From: Pseudozyma flocculosa PF-1
Lineage: Eukaryota > Basidiomycota > Ustilaginomycetes > Ustilaginales > Ustilaginaceae
Reading direction: 5' to 3'
DNA length: 64,000 nucleotides
NCBI RefSeq assembly: GCF_000417875.1
Contig: NW_006920883.1
Span: forward strand, 61,987 to 125,986
Shown: in pieces, positions 33,478 through 43,733 of the stretch
Position numbering within the stretch: position 1 is the first letter of the stretch
Layout of the letters: every line of letters starts with the position of its first letter
Position numbers and translations under genes: made by a program
Notes under the pieces: model-generated
What the model was told of the DNA's origin: nothing
The model's input: only the letters and a program-made list of their open reading frames with translations
Database searches by the model: none

Positions 33478-35154
33478 TCAGCGGAAGCCGTATTTGGCCG
33501 CCGACGCCTGCCCCTTGGTCTTGCCCCTCGCCCACTTCTCCTCGAGCTGCCCGCGCTTCTCCTCGGCGTGCGCCAGCAGCGACGTCAGCTGGCCCTTTTG
33601 CCTCGCCCGCTGCCCCGTCATCTTGTCCATCTTCTTGCTCGCCGCCGAAGACGACGACGATGCAGCCCCACCACCGCCAGCAGCCGCCGCCGACTCGGCA
33701 GCCGCGCTCGCGTACCTCGCATCCAGCCCGCCGCCGCCGCTCGTAACGCCGCTCCACGAGGCGAGCCGGCTCGCGTCGACGTTGGCCAGGTCCTCCTCCC
33801 GCAGCCCGGCCTTGGCCAGCTCGCCGATGTCGAACCCTCCGCCGCCGCCGCCGTTGTTGTGCCGCCGTCGGCTGGGATCGTCAAACGCCTGCGCCATGGC
33901 CGCCTCCGTCTCCTGCGACGCCTGCCAGGCCGCGTAGGCCGCCTGCGCCTCGGGAGTGACGGGAACCCACGTCCCGTCGGGATCCTGCTGCCAGCCCCGG
34001 TAGGCCACCTCGGCCTCGGTCGACCCATCGTCGGCGTCTGTCGCCTGCGCCACTTCCTCTATTGTGGGTGCAGCCGAGATGGCAAAGCTCGTCGCCTTCG
34101 GTGCAGCCCTTGGTGGGCCGCTGCTTGGAGCGGCGGAAGGGCCCGCTGCCTCGTCTGCTTAGTCGTTGCATCAGAGAAAAGGCAGTGGCTCGCTCAGCTC
34201 AGATCCAGCGCACCATCGACCAACCGTGGACATGACCGACTCACCGATCGAAAAAAAGTTGAGCGGCGCGACTGCCTTGCCAGACGAGCTCGGCTTGTCT
34301 GTAGAGCTGCCAGTTGCCTCTGGCAAGCTGGAGTCCGCTTTCGGCAGGGTCGACAGAGAAGACGCAGATATCGCTGCTGGCCTAGTGGATGCGGTTTCGC
34401 CTGCTGGTGATGCTGGTGCTGGCTTGGCCGCCGGCAGAGCTGGGGGCTTGGGTTTGGCGGCGGCGGGTTTGAGTCCGAGCATGGCGCGAAAGTCGGCGTT
34501 GCCTTTGCCCTTCTTCTGTGCGGCTGCTGCGTCGGTAGCGAGTGCAGAGTCGGCAGGAGGGCCGCCGTCGTCGTCGTCCTGGCCATCATGGCTCTCGACG
34601 ATGCGGAGCGCCCCCTCCCTGGCCTTTTTCTCGGCCTCGAGCTTCTTTTCCCGTTGGATCTGGTCGGGCCGCTTAGGGGCGGGGAGCATGCCAAAGAGGG
34701 CGTGGGACGATGCCGAAGCGGCGGGACGAGGTTTCTTACGCTCTGGCTGCGCTGCATCCTCGTCGCCGTCGGCGCCGTTGTCGTCGTTGTTGTCGTTGTC
34801 ATCGTCGAGGGACTCGATGCGGATCTGGAGCTTGGCGGTGCGGGCCTCTGCCTTTCTCTTTGCGGCTGCGCGAGAGGAGGCCGAGGCGGCGGGACCAGAG
34901 TTTTTGGGCGGTGGGAGGGCCAGACCGCTCGATCTGCTCGTCGTCGTCGTCGGGGGAGGCAGGGACGACGTGTGCTTTGGTGGTGGTAGCCCTAGCTTGG
35001 ATCCAGAGGGCGTGGCTGCGGGTGCTGGTGCTGTGGCTGTCGAGGGGTGCGATGGCGGTGGTAGGTTGATGGTGGCGTGGCCATTGGAAGCCGCTCCCGT
35101 GTCCGAGTCGGAGTCGGAGTCGGAGTCGTAGCCTGCTACTAATGGAGCTGGCAT
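33478..35154 (-). CDS. PRCC-like protein (mitotic checkpoint / splicing-associated PRCC family)
   Basis: Two exons, 35154-34245 and 34154-33478, joined by a 90-nt phase-1 intron (GTGAGT...CAG), encode 528 aa. The N-terminus VAGYDSDSDSDSD, the Pro-rich SGLALPPPK blocks and the NFFSIG motif just before the splice site fit the PRCC plan. The C-terminus is the strongest evidence: a helical basic block with GQLTSLLAHAEEKRGQLEEK ending in AAKYGFR, matching the conserved family end AKYGF plus one residue. Human PRCC interacts with MAD2L2 and is found with splicing factors; in fungi the family is poorly studied. A segment with regularly spaced aromatics (YRGWQQDPDGTWVPVTPEAQ) precedes the C-terminal block. 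The rest is Ala/Ser/Lys-rich and probably disordered. It shares a 266 bp divergent promoter with the TDG gene. Confidence 0.82.
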
Positions 35155-35420
35155 TGCGCTGTGCCAAGCCGTGGCGGATTAAGGTGGCAAAAGGACGAGG
35201 GGTGGTGGTGGTGGTGGTGGTGGTGGTGAGAAGATGCCGCAACGGCGCGGCAGAAAAAGAGGTCGACCCAAAGGGTGGAGGCATCAAGGGTTGCCGGCCA
35301 TCGAGGCTCAGTCAGTCGGTCAGTCCGAGGGAGTCGCCACCCAACCAACACCAACACCATCACCAACACCACCATCACCACCACCACCACCGCCGCCATT
35401 CACCGCCGCCATTCACCGCC
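35155..35420. promoter_or_regulatory. Bidirectional promoter (PRCC-like / TDG) with complementary GGT and CAC tracts
   Basis: The 266 bp between two divergent ATGs holds a (GGT)9 run at 35201-35228 and a CAC/CCA-rich run at about 35344-35398 on the same strand. The tracts are complementary and about 116 bp apart. Both genes must take their basal promoter from this space. Confidence 0.75.
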
Positions 35421-37118
35421 ATGGACTCGCCAGACACACCACCGCCCAGGCTACCCGCCCACTTTGCGCATTCCTACGCCTACACGCTACCCGCCTCGCC
35501 CTCACCTTCGCCTTCGCCCTCAGCCCGCGCACCACGACGCAGCCCACGCAAACCCGTCCCCACCGTCCCCTACGCCTCCCTCGTCGCACCGTCGTCGTCC
35601 CCAGAGCCACATGCGCGCTCCTCGGCAGCCTCTACCTCTCGAACCCGCTCGCACTCTGCCGATCCATCCGCCTCCGCTTCGCCCTCAAAGAAGAGGAAAC
35701 GCATCAAGCGCACAGTCGACGACCCCGCATCTGCAGAGGGAAGCAAGTACGCCCAGTACCATGGCGTGCCGGACCACATCTCGCCGCGCAACCACGGTGA
35801 GTCCCAGCGCATGTCTTCGACCTTCTTCCACGTCATGGCTCCGGCCGGCCGGACTGACTGATCCCCTCTCCCCTTCCTCTCTCTCTCCTTCACGCTTTCT
35901 CGCCCCTCCTCGGCCTCACCAGTCCTGCTGTGCGGCATCAACCCCGGTCTGACCTCGTCGGCGCTCCAACACCACTTTGCAGGGCCCACAAACCACTTCT
36001 ACCCCGTCCTACACCAGTCCGGCCTCACCTCGCGCCGCTTCAGGCCCGACGAGGACCACACCTTCCCCACCCTCCGCCCCTTTTCCCTCGGCCTGACCAA
36101 CATCGGCCAGCGCCCCACGGTAGAGGCGTCGGAGCTGCCCCGACACGAGATGGACGCCGGCGTGCCCGTATTTCTCCGCAAAGTGGACCGGTGGCGGCCG
36201 CGCACCGTCGCCTTTGTCGGCAAGGGCATCGCAGAGGTCGTGTCCAAGTGCCTCAAGCGCTGTCCCCCCGGCCATGATGGAAGTGAGGGGGCGGCGAGGA
36301 TCACGTTGGATATCCCCACATCTATGTTGCTCGCTTTCGATCCCGATGCCGCCGCACAAGGCGCCAGGGGGAGCAGGACAAAGTCGACGAGGAACAAGGG
36401 CGAGACGCCGCCCAAGAGGAAGAGCGTAAAGAAGGACGACGTCAAGGACGACAGCGGGTACGGCCTCCTGCCCTTTGTCTTTGTCCACCGTCGTCAAGGA
36501 GCATCCTCCAACACCGACACCGTCGTCGCAGATCCATCACGACCTCTCGTCGACATCGCCAACATCAAGGTGGAGTCTAACGCCACCTCTGGCGATGCGA
36601 TCAAGGTCGAAGAGGGACGCTCGAGTCGAGACCCTTGCGCCGCCGTCCTGAATCGCGATACGACCTCTCTTCCCGCCCAACCCTCGTCGACGACAGACAC
36701 CGACGTCGCCGGGGAGGGGGACGTGTACGACGATCTGACTTTTTTCTTCGTATCCCCCTCGACTTCGGCGCGGGTCACGACCCACTTTCTGAACGACAAG
36801 GCCCAGATACTGCGTCACCTTGCTCGCTTCCTCGAGTTCCTCTCCCGTCGTCATCGTCGTCGTGCCGGCGCATCCGCATCCGACGACATCAAGGTAGAAC
36901 CCGACGTGGAAGACGACGAGACGAGACGCGTCGAGTTCCGATGCATCGACCTCGATACGCTCACCTTTCTCGAGGCACGTAGCGTCCCGTTGCTTCCCGC
37001 CGCCACGACGGCCAAGGTGGAAGAGAAAAGGGAGGAGGAGGAGGACGTGGATGTGGATGAATTGATCGACGATGACGACGACGACGACGACAACGGGGGC
37101 ATCGCTTCGCCTTCGTAG
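35421..37118 (+). CDS. TDG: TDG/MUG-family mismatch-specific uracil/thymine DNA glycosylase
   Basis: Two exons, 35421-35796 and 35923-37118 (126-nt phase-1 intron), encode 523 aa. The glycosylase core begins at about residue 126 with VLLCGINPGLTSS, whose GINPG (130-134) holds the Asn that positions water in TDG enzymes. HHFAGPTNHFYPVLHQSGL and LGLTNIGQRPTVEASEL follow. The second catalytic motif, SPSTSAR (403-409; MPSSSAR in animals), is far downstream. The segment between core and motif is greatly expanded and basic/acidic, much longer than in bacterial MUG. The N-terminus (1-115) is Ser/Pro/Arg-rich and ends in the basic patch KKRKRIKR, a likely nuclear signal. TDG enzymes remove T or U from G mispairs in base excision repair; S. 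pombe Thp1 is the studied fungal case. Three psi-K-x-E motifs (IKVE at Lys341, Lys353 and Lys449) resemble SUMO sites. The gene is convergent with the sirtuin. Confidence 0.92.
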
Positions 37119-37449
37119 CGCAATCGGTGCAGGTCGCTTTGGCATAGGGGCAAAAATGGATATGCAGTGGTTGATAGGGTAGGACCGGTGAGGATTGGTG
37201 TGGATAGGATAGGGTAGGATGGGAAAGCAAAGGTCCGCGTCCGTTGCGTCGAGGCACATGGATGCACCCTCGGCGACGAGATGGAACGGCAATGAGACAC
37301 GGGCGTGGCACTTCAACGGAGCGCCACGATGCAAAGTAACACCAGCGAAGGCGACGGCAACGGGCCGTCGTCGAAAGGATGTGGCGCAGGCAAGCAACGA
37401 GAGTCGCCGACACGCGATGATCCGTTTCTGCTGGCGCGGCATTCCCCGC
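37119..37449. other. Convergent 3' intergenic region (TDG / sirtuin)
   Basis: 331 bp between facing stops, with a GGATA/GGGTA-like run near 37190-37220. I see no gene. Confidence 0.5.
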
Positions 37450-40400
37450 TCAGCGCGCACCTCGGGAGCGGGTGCGCGTCAAGGTCCTCTTTGTCGGCAG
37501 CGACGGGAGGCCATCAGCCTGGGTGCCGTCCGCCACCGCCGCATCAACATCGGCATCGGCAGCGGGGCTCTTGACGAAGCGACCCAGCGAGCTCCTGGGC
37601 TGCTTGGGAGTGCAGTGCTGCTGCTGCCTCTGCTGCTGCAACAACGACGACGGCGATTCGGAGGGCTCGGGTGTGCTCTCTGCGCTGGGCATTGAAGGTG
37701 GAGGCGTAGGCGGTGCCGTGGAGCTCGTGACGACGACGGCGACCAGCTTCTCGCGCTCGAGGCGCTTGCCGCCGCTGCGGCTGCAGCTGGCAATGAACCC
37801 GGTCGAAGCGGCATGGTGGCCGCTCACGCTGCTCAGGTCGCTCAAGCCCGAGTCGCTGTCGACCGCTGCCGCTGATGCTGCTGCCACGCCGGCGGAGCCT
37901 CTGCGGCCGCTGCTGATCGTCGTCGTCGTCGCTGTACGAGCACCCTTCTGCCCGACACCGCCTCTACCTTTTCCCGAGCCGCCCTTGCCGTTGCCGTCGC
38001 CGTTGCCCTTACTGTTGTCTTTGGCATTGGCCCGGGCATCCGCTTTGGTCGACGCCGCGGTGGCAGTAGCGGCCGCAGCAGATGTCGGCGCAGACTTCTT
38101 CGACGTCGTCCGCTTCATGCTGCCCGCTCTGCCCTTGGCGGCCGCCGCCGTCGGCTTTGAAGCCTCGCCAATCTCCGAGGCCCGCTGCCGCTTGATGACC
38201 GACTCTGACTGGCTGCGGCCCCAGGTCCGACCCGATGCGCGGCCGGGGAACGCCCGGGAAGCAGGGGCGGTGCCGTTCAGGACATCGCCGTCGTCCCTCG
38301 AGACGCTCCTCGACATCGAGGCCGAGCCCCTCGCCGTCGCACCCTTGCGCCCCTTCTTCTTCGACATCGCCCGCTGCTCGTCGAGCGCCATCTTGAGCGC
38401 CTGCCATGAGTACTGCGAGCAGACGCTCTCGATCTCACGCTGTACGACGCTGGCCCCGGGAACGACCTCGCGGGGCGGAAAGACGCCAAGCGCGGCTCGC
38501 TGCAGGTCGCCCTGCACCCAGACGTCGAACACGTCCTCCCACTGGGCCGCGGGCACGGGGAAGTCGTAGTTCAGGAGGATGGTGCGGATCGGCGCGTTGG
38601 GGTCGTCGTCGTCGTCGTCGTCCTCATCCGAGTCCTGGCCCCCCGCCCCGGCAGCGCCTTCCTTGTCCGCCGAAGCGCTCCGGGAGCGCGTGCGGCGTCG
38701 GCCCTTGCCCTTGCCCGGCTTGCCCTCGTCATCGCCGTCGCCTTCGTCGTTGTCATCATCCTCGTCATCGTTCGAGTCGGTGTGGTAGTAGCGCGTGTCG
38801 CGGGCGTGGCAGGCCTTGGCAAACTCGCGCACGATGCGCTTGGTGCCGGGGACCTTGAGGCTCGTGCCGGCCACGATGAGCAGATCCGGCGGCAGCGGCT
38901 TGAGGCGCGCGGCGCGCGGCGCACGCTGGGGACGGGCGGGCTTGGCTGGCTCCTCGAACTTGACCGAGGCATCCTCGGCGATCGGCGCCAGCCCGACAGG
39001 CTTTCGCTCGTCCTTTGGCTCGTCGTCCTCCTCAAAGGCGCGAGCGAGGATGTCGTCCTTGTCCATCGAGACGTCGCAGATCGACGTGTCCGGATCGGCC
39101 TCGCCGCCCAGCTGAGTCTCAACGAGCGCGGCATCGAACGAGTCGTCCGTACCCTCCGCCTTGACGGCCTCGCGGGCAGCGGCGGCGGCGGCGGCGGCAC
39201 GCGCCTTTTCCTCGTCCTGCATGCGCTTGTCGGCCTCCCGCTTCTCCTTGCGCTCGCGGGCGCGGATCTCGCGCAGGCTCTCGGGCACGGCGGTCTCGAA
39301 TGGGTCGCGCAGGCCGAGGATATCACGCTGCAGGCACTCGCCGACGCGCTCTGCGCCCTCGTTCTGGCCGCCGTAGAGGACGACGTCGGTCTTCATGCGG
39401 CCGACGCCACGCGAGCGGAGCCCGGCGACCTGGCGCACCTCGTCCTCGGTGGTGCACTTGGGGCACGGCACCGCCTCGCCCTGCTTGAGCAGCTCGAGCG
39501 CGTCGAGGGTCTCCTGGGGCGTGAACGCCGTGATGAGCTCGGTGGGCTCCCTGTCGGGCTGCACGACGTCGGCCTGGGTTGTGTCGCCCATGATGACCTT
39601 GTGCGAGCAGAGGGCGCAGGTGAGCGTCTGGAGAGTGCCGTGGAGTGGGATGGTGCGCGGGAACATGGGCTCGCCCTCTTCGCGCTTCGAGGCGAGCAGG
39701 GCCGAGTCGGACTTGGAGCGCGACCATCCGCCCGCACCCGCGGCGCCTCCGCCCTGGCGCTTCCTCTTGCCCAGCGCGCGGAACGTCGAGGTGCTGTCGC
39801 CAGTCTCGCCGAGGCCAAAGGTGAGGCCCGCCTTTTGCTCGAGGCCGTCGATGTTTTGCGTGTAGACGCGCTGCAGGCGGCCCTCTTCGTCAAGGCGCTT
39901 AAGGAAGCGGTGGAAGATGGTGGGCTGCGCCTGGTCTGCGAGGCCCTTGAGCTCGGCAATCATCGAGTAGAAGAGGGCCGAGGTCGACTCGGAGCTAAAG
40001 AGGCGCGCGTCAAAGAGGTCCTTGCCGCTCGAGAGGCCGGCGGTGGGGTGCTGCTCCTTGAGCCTCTTGAAGAGGCCGGTGGCGGAGCGGAAGTCGGGGA
40101 TGTTGGCGGGCGACGAGACCGAGATGCCCGCGCCGCAGATGACGGCGATGCGGCGAGCGCCGGCGACGGCCTCGTAGAGGCGCCCGAGGTCGCGCTCGAG
40201 GTCCTTTGTCCTCTTGCCGAACGACGGCACAGGGATGTCGGAGGGCAGCTCGTACTTGAGTGCGCGCGGATCCTCGTGGGGCGAGTCGAGCTCGACGCCC
40301 GTGATGGGGTCGACGGTGGGGGCAGGATGGTGCGCTCCTTTGGCAAAGGCGGCGCTGTTGGCCCTGGGCGTCGAGCGGCGAGAGTTGGACCTAGAGGAGC

Positions 40401-40572
40401 CGGTGGACCTGGACTGGTCATCGGCAGCAAAGGAGCTGGATCGCGACCGGGTGCCAGAGGCTGGGCCAGCGGCGGGTCGGAGATCATCGCGCAACGCACC
40501 GCGGGCGTTGGGCGAGGGGTCTTCTGCCGGGAGGCGGATGCCCGGCATGGAGGGAAGAGGAATGACGATCAT
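37450..40572 (-). CDS. HST4: HST3/HST4-like NAD-dependent histone deacetylase (sirtuin)
   Basis: Intronless, 1040 aa. Sirtuin motifs in order: GAGISV (147-152), NIPDFRS (157-163), YTQNIDGL (237-244), catalytic His311 in TIPLHGTLQTLTC, zinc cysteines Cys319, Cys322, Cys370 and Cys373, VVLYGG (397-402) and AGTSLKVPG (568-576). Hst3/Hst4 enzymes remove acetyl from H3 Lys56 after S phase and protect genome stability; I assign this subgroup from the motif style and the long extensions. Two features are odd. About 160 residues separate VVLYGG from LLIVAGTS, where sirtuins usually have about 30, and the insert is a Lys/Glu/Ala-rich coil. The usual GIPDFRS is NIPDFRS. After the catalytic domain come an acidic Asp/Glu run (about 600-660) and a basic Ser/Ala/Lys-rich tail ending in RTRSRGAR. 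The long opposite-strand frame here is a shadow. Confidence 0.93.
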   Translation of the reverse strand: MIVIPLPSMPGIRLPAEDPSPNARGALRDDLRPAAGPASGTRSRSSSFAADDQSRSTGSSRSNSRRSTPRANSAAFAKGAHHPAPTVDPITGVELDSPHEDPRALKYELPSDIPVPSFGKRTKDLERDLGRLYEAVAGARRIAVICGAGISVSSPANIPDFRSATGLFKRLKEQHPTAGLSSGKDLFDARLFSSESTSALFYSMIAELKGLADQAQPTIFHRFLKRLDEEGRLQRVYTQNIDGLEQKAGLTFGLGETGDSTSTFRALGKRKRQGGGAAGAGGWSRSKSDSALLASKREEGEPMFPRTIPLHGTLQTLTCALCSHKVIMGDTTQADVVQPDREPTELITAFTPQETLDALELLKQGEAVPCPKCTTEDEVRQVAGLRSRGVGRMKTDVVLYGGQNEGAERVGECLQRDILGLRDPFETAVPESLREIRARERKEKREADKRMQDEEKARAAAAAAAAREAVKAEGTDDSFDAALVETQLGGEADPDTSICDVSMDKDDILARAFEEDDEPKDERKPVGLAPIAEDASVKFEEPAKPARPQRAPRAARLKPLPPDLLIVAGTSLKVPGTKRIVREFAKACHARDTRYYHTDSNDDEDDDNDEGDGDDEGKPGKGKGRRRTRSRSASADKEGAAGAGGQDSDEDDDDDDDPNAPIRTILLNYDFPVPAAQWEDVFDVWVQGDLQRAALGVFPPREVVPGASVVQREIESVCSQYSWQALKMALDEQRAMSKKKGRKGATARGSASMSRSVSRDDGDVLNGTAPASRAFPGRASGRTWGRSQSESVIKRQRASEIGEASKPTAAAAKGRAGSMKRTTSKKSAPTSAAAATATAASTKADARANAKDNSKGNGDGNGKGGSGKGRGGVGQKGARTATTTTISSGRRGSAGVAAASAAAVDSDSGLSDLSSVSGHHAASTGFIASCSRSGGKRLEREKLVAVVVTSSTAPPTPPPSMPSAESTPEPSESPSSLLQQQRQQQHCTPKQPRSSLGRFVKSPAADADVDAAVADGTQADGLPSLPTKRTLTRTRSRGAR

Positions 40573-42210
40573 GGCGGCAGCAGCAGCTGGGGCGGCGGAC
40601 GGGTGGCGGCGTTGGTGGATGGCAGCTCGAGGTGCGCACGGCCACCTGGCCTATATGACGGGCGCTCGGGGCAAAGTCGAGCGTCGTGAGCGCCACCAGG
40701 TAGGAGAGCAGGGGCGCCAGAGACTCAGATGGAGCGACGGAGCTGTGAGGTCATTGGGATGCGATGCCGATGCGGTTCGGGCGCGGACGGCGTCGATGCT
40801 GGAGAAGAGATGAGGGGTCGGGCTGGCAGACGAGCGAGAACGGGGGACTGTGCAGGGACGGAAGTGGCGAGCGTGTGGCTGTCGGAGGTGGATGACCCGG
40901 CCGGGTTGTTTACAGAGAAGGAGAAGGAGGAAGACGGAGGGCTAGGAGGCAAGCGATGGGAGGCGAGGGGAGCGGCAAGATGGAGCGAGATTGCAATACC
41001 GGAGGGCGGGTGTGGTGATGGTGGTGGTGATGGTGGTGGTGATGGTGGCGGTGAGGGAAGCGAGGAAAGACCGACGTAGAGGGCAGATTGCGCCGTCGAC
41101 GCCACATGCCCTGGCCGATGCCGATGCCGATGGCCTGCCTGCTTGCCTGCCTGCCTTCCAGCCAGCCAGCTGGGCTGCTGAGAGGGGGCTGCGCGTGGTT
41201 GGTTGTGCGTGCGCCGTGGGTCGTGGCTCTCGCTCTCGCTCTCGCTCTCTGTCGCCCTCTACTTGTCTATCTGCCGCTCGCACGCTGCCTGTTTTGCGTC
41301 TTCTGTTGCGCGCTGTTGCTCTTTCGGTCGTCGACCAGAGATCGAGCGCGCGCGCTGCCAAAGGGATCCGGGTCAGGCCGCCTGCACACGGACGTACGCA
41401 CATACACCTCGTCGCCCCTTTTGGCATGCCCCAGCCTCTGGCTTTGGCCTACAGATCGTGTGCTGGTCGCCGTCGCCGTGGAAGTCCACTCACCTCACTT
41501 CTTCGTGGGTCGCCAGCTGCCACGAGGCCTGCCTCGGGCCCTCCGCGCTCCCTGCCCTGGCCCTCCCTCCGTTGCCATCTGCTCGTCGCTGGTCGTCGCT
41601 TCGCCTCTCTGCTGCTGTATCTGCCAAGCCGGATCGGGCCGCATGCCAGTCCGCTCGCGTCTATCGTTGGTATTCGAGCTGCGAGGAGTAGAAAGCGGGC
41701 TGGGCGTAGCGCAGCCTCTCCGTCCGGTCTCGGGAAGCAGCCGCGTTAGAAGGAAATCCAACATCGGGCGCGCCCCGACTCTGACCTGAGCCAGGCAGAG
41801 CTAGGCAGGGGCGACCCAAGACGCGACCCCTCTTCGGTCTGCCCGAGACCGGCCAGGCCCTGCCCTACGTGACGCGCCAGCCCAGCGTGCCAGACCCGCC
41901 TCCACTTTTCTTGTCTGGCGGTGGCCGTCGTCTGCGGATCCGCACAGCAGCAGGCAGGGCAAGATGAGGCCAGGCGAGGCCAGGCGAGGCAGGCCTTGCA
42001 TGGCCCGAGCTCCCCGCCTCCGCTGCCGGCATTTCCCCGCACTTTGGCGGGCCCGGAAGGCCGGCTGCTCCGGGCTGCCTTGACGCAACTGGCCTGGCCT
42101 GGCCGGGCCAACCGTCCCTCCTCCCGACGACGATCCACACCCAGCCACCATCTGGACTCCATCTCTTCACCACATTTGACACTTGACGCTGCCCATCACT
42201 CTAGCTCATC
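40573..42210. promoter_or_regulatory. 1.6 kb divergent intergenic region (sirtuin / isochorismatase-family gene)
   Basis: It contains GGTGAT/GGTGGT-rich sequence at 41009-41053, a GCTCTC hexamer run near 41226-41250 and AGGCGAGGCC runs near 41970-42000. Hydrophobic reading frames occur on both strands but change frame with the repeats and lack splice support. Confidence 0.5.
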
Positions 42211-43733
42211 ATGTCCGCCGCCGTCCGCACCGTCCGCATCGAGCTGCCAAAGACGGCCTTCTTTGTCTGGTGAGGTCGTCGCTCCGGCCCGGCCGATGCG
42301 CACACGCAAGCGCTTGCACACAGCAGTAGCAGTCGCTCACCACGATCTGACCTCCTCTTGCCTTCTGCAACCCACCTCAGCGATATCCAGGAGAGGGTGA
42401 GTGGCCACTGCGTATGCCAGGTCAGCGACCCTCCTGACTGCTTCCGCTCACCTCCTTTGACCCTTGACCCTTGGACCCGACTCCTGCCTGCCCACCCCGG
42501 CCACGCACCCAGTTCAAGTGAGTCTAGCTATGCCAGCATCGCTGATCTCTCCTCTCTAGGCACTCGGCTAACCGGCCCTGCTGAACCTCGTCGCCCTCTC
42601 GACCCGCCACAGGACGGCCATCGCCAACTTTGACCACATCGTCAACACTTCGGCCAAGATGCTCAAGGCCGCAAAGATCCTCGAGGTGCCCGTATTCACC
42701 ACCGAACAGAACCCAAAGGGTGCGCACCCCTTGCTACTCGCTGACAGCAGCCCCAAGTCGCGCTACAGCAACGTTGTCGAGGCTGATTCCAGCTGCCACC
42801 ACCTCCTCTGATCCCCGATCCTCGCTGCTGCGGCGGCCCTCGACGACAGCCCTCGGATCCACCGTCTCGCCCCTCTCGGACCTCATCGCCCAGCTGCCCC
42901 CGCTCTCGGCGCAGGCGGTCCACCCCAAGACGCGCTTCAGCATGGACGTCCCCGGCCTCACTGATCAGTGGCTCAAGCAGGCCGGCGACATCAAGCACAT
43001 CGTCATCTTTGGCATCGGTGCGTTGCCCGTCGATAACGTGCCACGACTCGCTCTTGCTCATCCACCGTCCTACCGTCGCCTCCGTCCCTCGCCTTGCTTC
43101 TGTCTGCATCCCACGTCATCCTCCCCACTACAGAGTCGCATGTGTGCGTGCTGCAGAGCACCCTCGACCTGCTCGACAAGGGCATCGACGTGCACGTGAT
43201 CAAGGATGGTGTCAGCAGCTGCAACGTCGGCGAGATCGAGGTCGCCCTCGAGGTGAGTGCCGCAACCCGATTCGTATCACTGATGCTCGAGCGGACGCCG
43301 GGCTGACACGGGCTCCTTTGTGTTTCATCTCCTCGGCCTCGCAGCGCATGCGCAGCGCCGGCGCTCAGGTGACGACCTCGGAGTCGATCCTTTTCCAGCT
43401 CCTTGGTACGTCGGCGTGTCTTCCCGCTCTGCGCCCTGTCAGCCTTGTAAGGTCCGGCTCTGATGCGAGTATGTCCTGTGTCTGCCGTCCGTTCGTCCCT
43501 CTCTCGCCAGTCGACGCGTCGCACCCCAAGTTCAAGCAGATCTCGGGCCTCATCGTGAGTTTTTGTCGTCGTGGAGGAGCTGCATAGTGCAAGGACCGAC
43601 CGCTGACTCCGAAGTCCACTCGTCCGGCTCTCCCCTCTTGACGGCATCTCGTGCCCCTCTTGCGCCGCCGCAGAAAGAGGAAAAGGAGCCTACCAAGGCG
43701 GCCGTCAACCTGCTGGGCCCGGCTCGATACTAG
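42211..43733 (+). CDS. Isochorismatase-family (cysteine) hydrolase with 16-nt and 5-nt exons
   Basis: Nine exons: 42211-42269, 42381-42396, 42513-42517, 42613-42719, 42850-43017, 43134-43252, 43345-43405, 43511-43554 and 43674-43733, together 212 aa, about the size of human ISOC1/ISOC2 domains. The spliced product reads VCDIQERFKTAIANFD, with the catalytic Asp in DIQERF. TTEQNPKALGSTV carries the Lys of the triad and FGIESHVCVLQSTLDLL the nucleophilic Cys. LLDKGIDVHVIKDGVSS completes the fold. These enzymes hydrolyse small amide or ester-like substrates; the true substrate of this eukaryotic subgroup is unknown, and a mitochondrial or peroxisomal site is possible. The DIQERFKTA motif can only be made by joining exons of 16 nt and 5 nt, each flanked by GT...AG introns of 95-116 nt. 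Two donors are GTGCGY and one is GTACGT. The start is the first ATG before the motif. Confidence 0.9.
42513..42517 (+). other. 5-nt microexon (TTCAA)
   Basis: CAG precedes it and GTGAGT follows it. It supplies the Phe and two bases of the Lys in the conserved ERFK motif. Skipping it would change frame, so it must be spliced in for a full-length enzyme. Confidence 0.85.

Noticed and set aside
37190..37220. GGATAGGGTAGG run as a possible interstitial telomere repeat
   Set aside because: It does not match TTAGGG-type repeats in phase and is too short.
38782..40689. 635-codon plus-strand frame opposite the sirtuin
   Set aside because: Antisense shadow; the sirtuin motifs are on the minus strand.
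41088..41789. Hydrophobic 233-codon frame that could be a membrane protein
   Set aside because: The hydrophobic runs come from simple repeats (ATGCCG and GCTCTC). Two other frames of equal length overlap, and there is no splice support.
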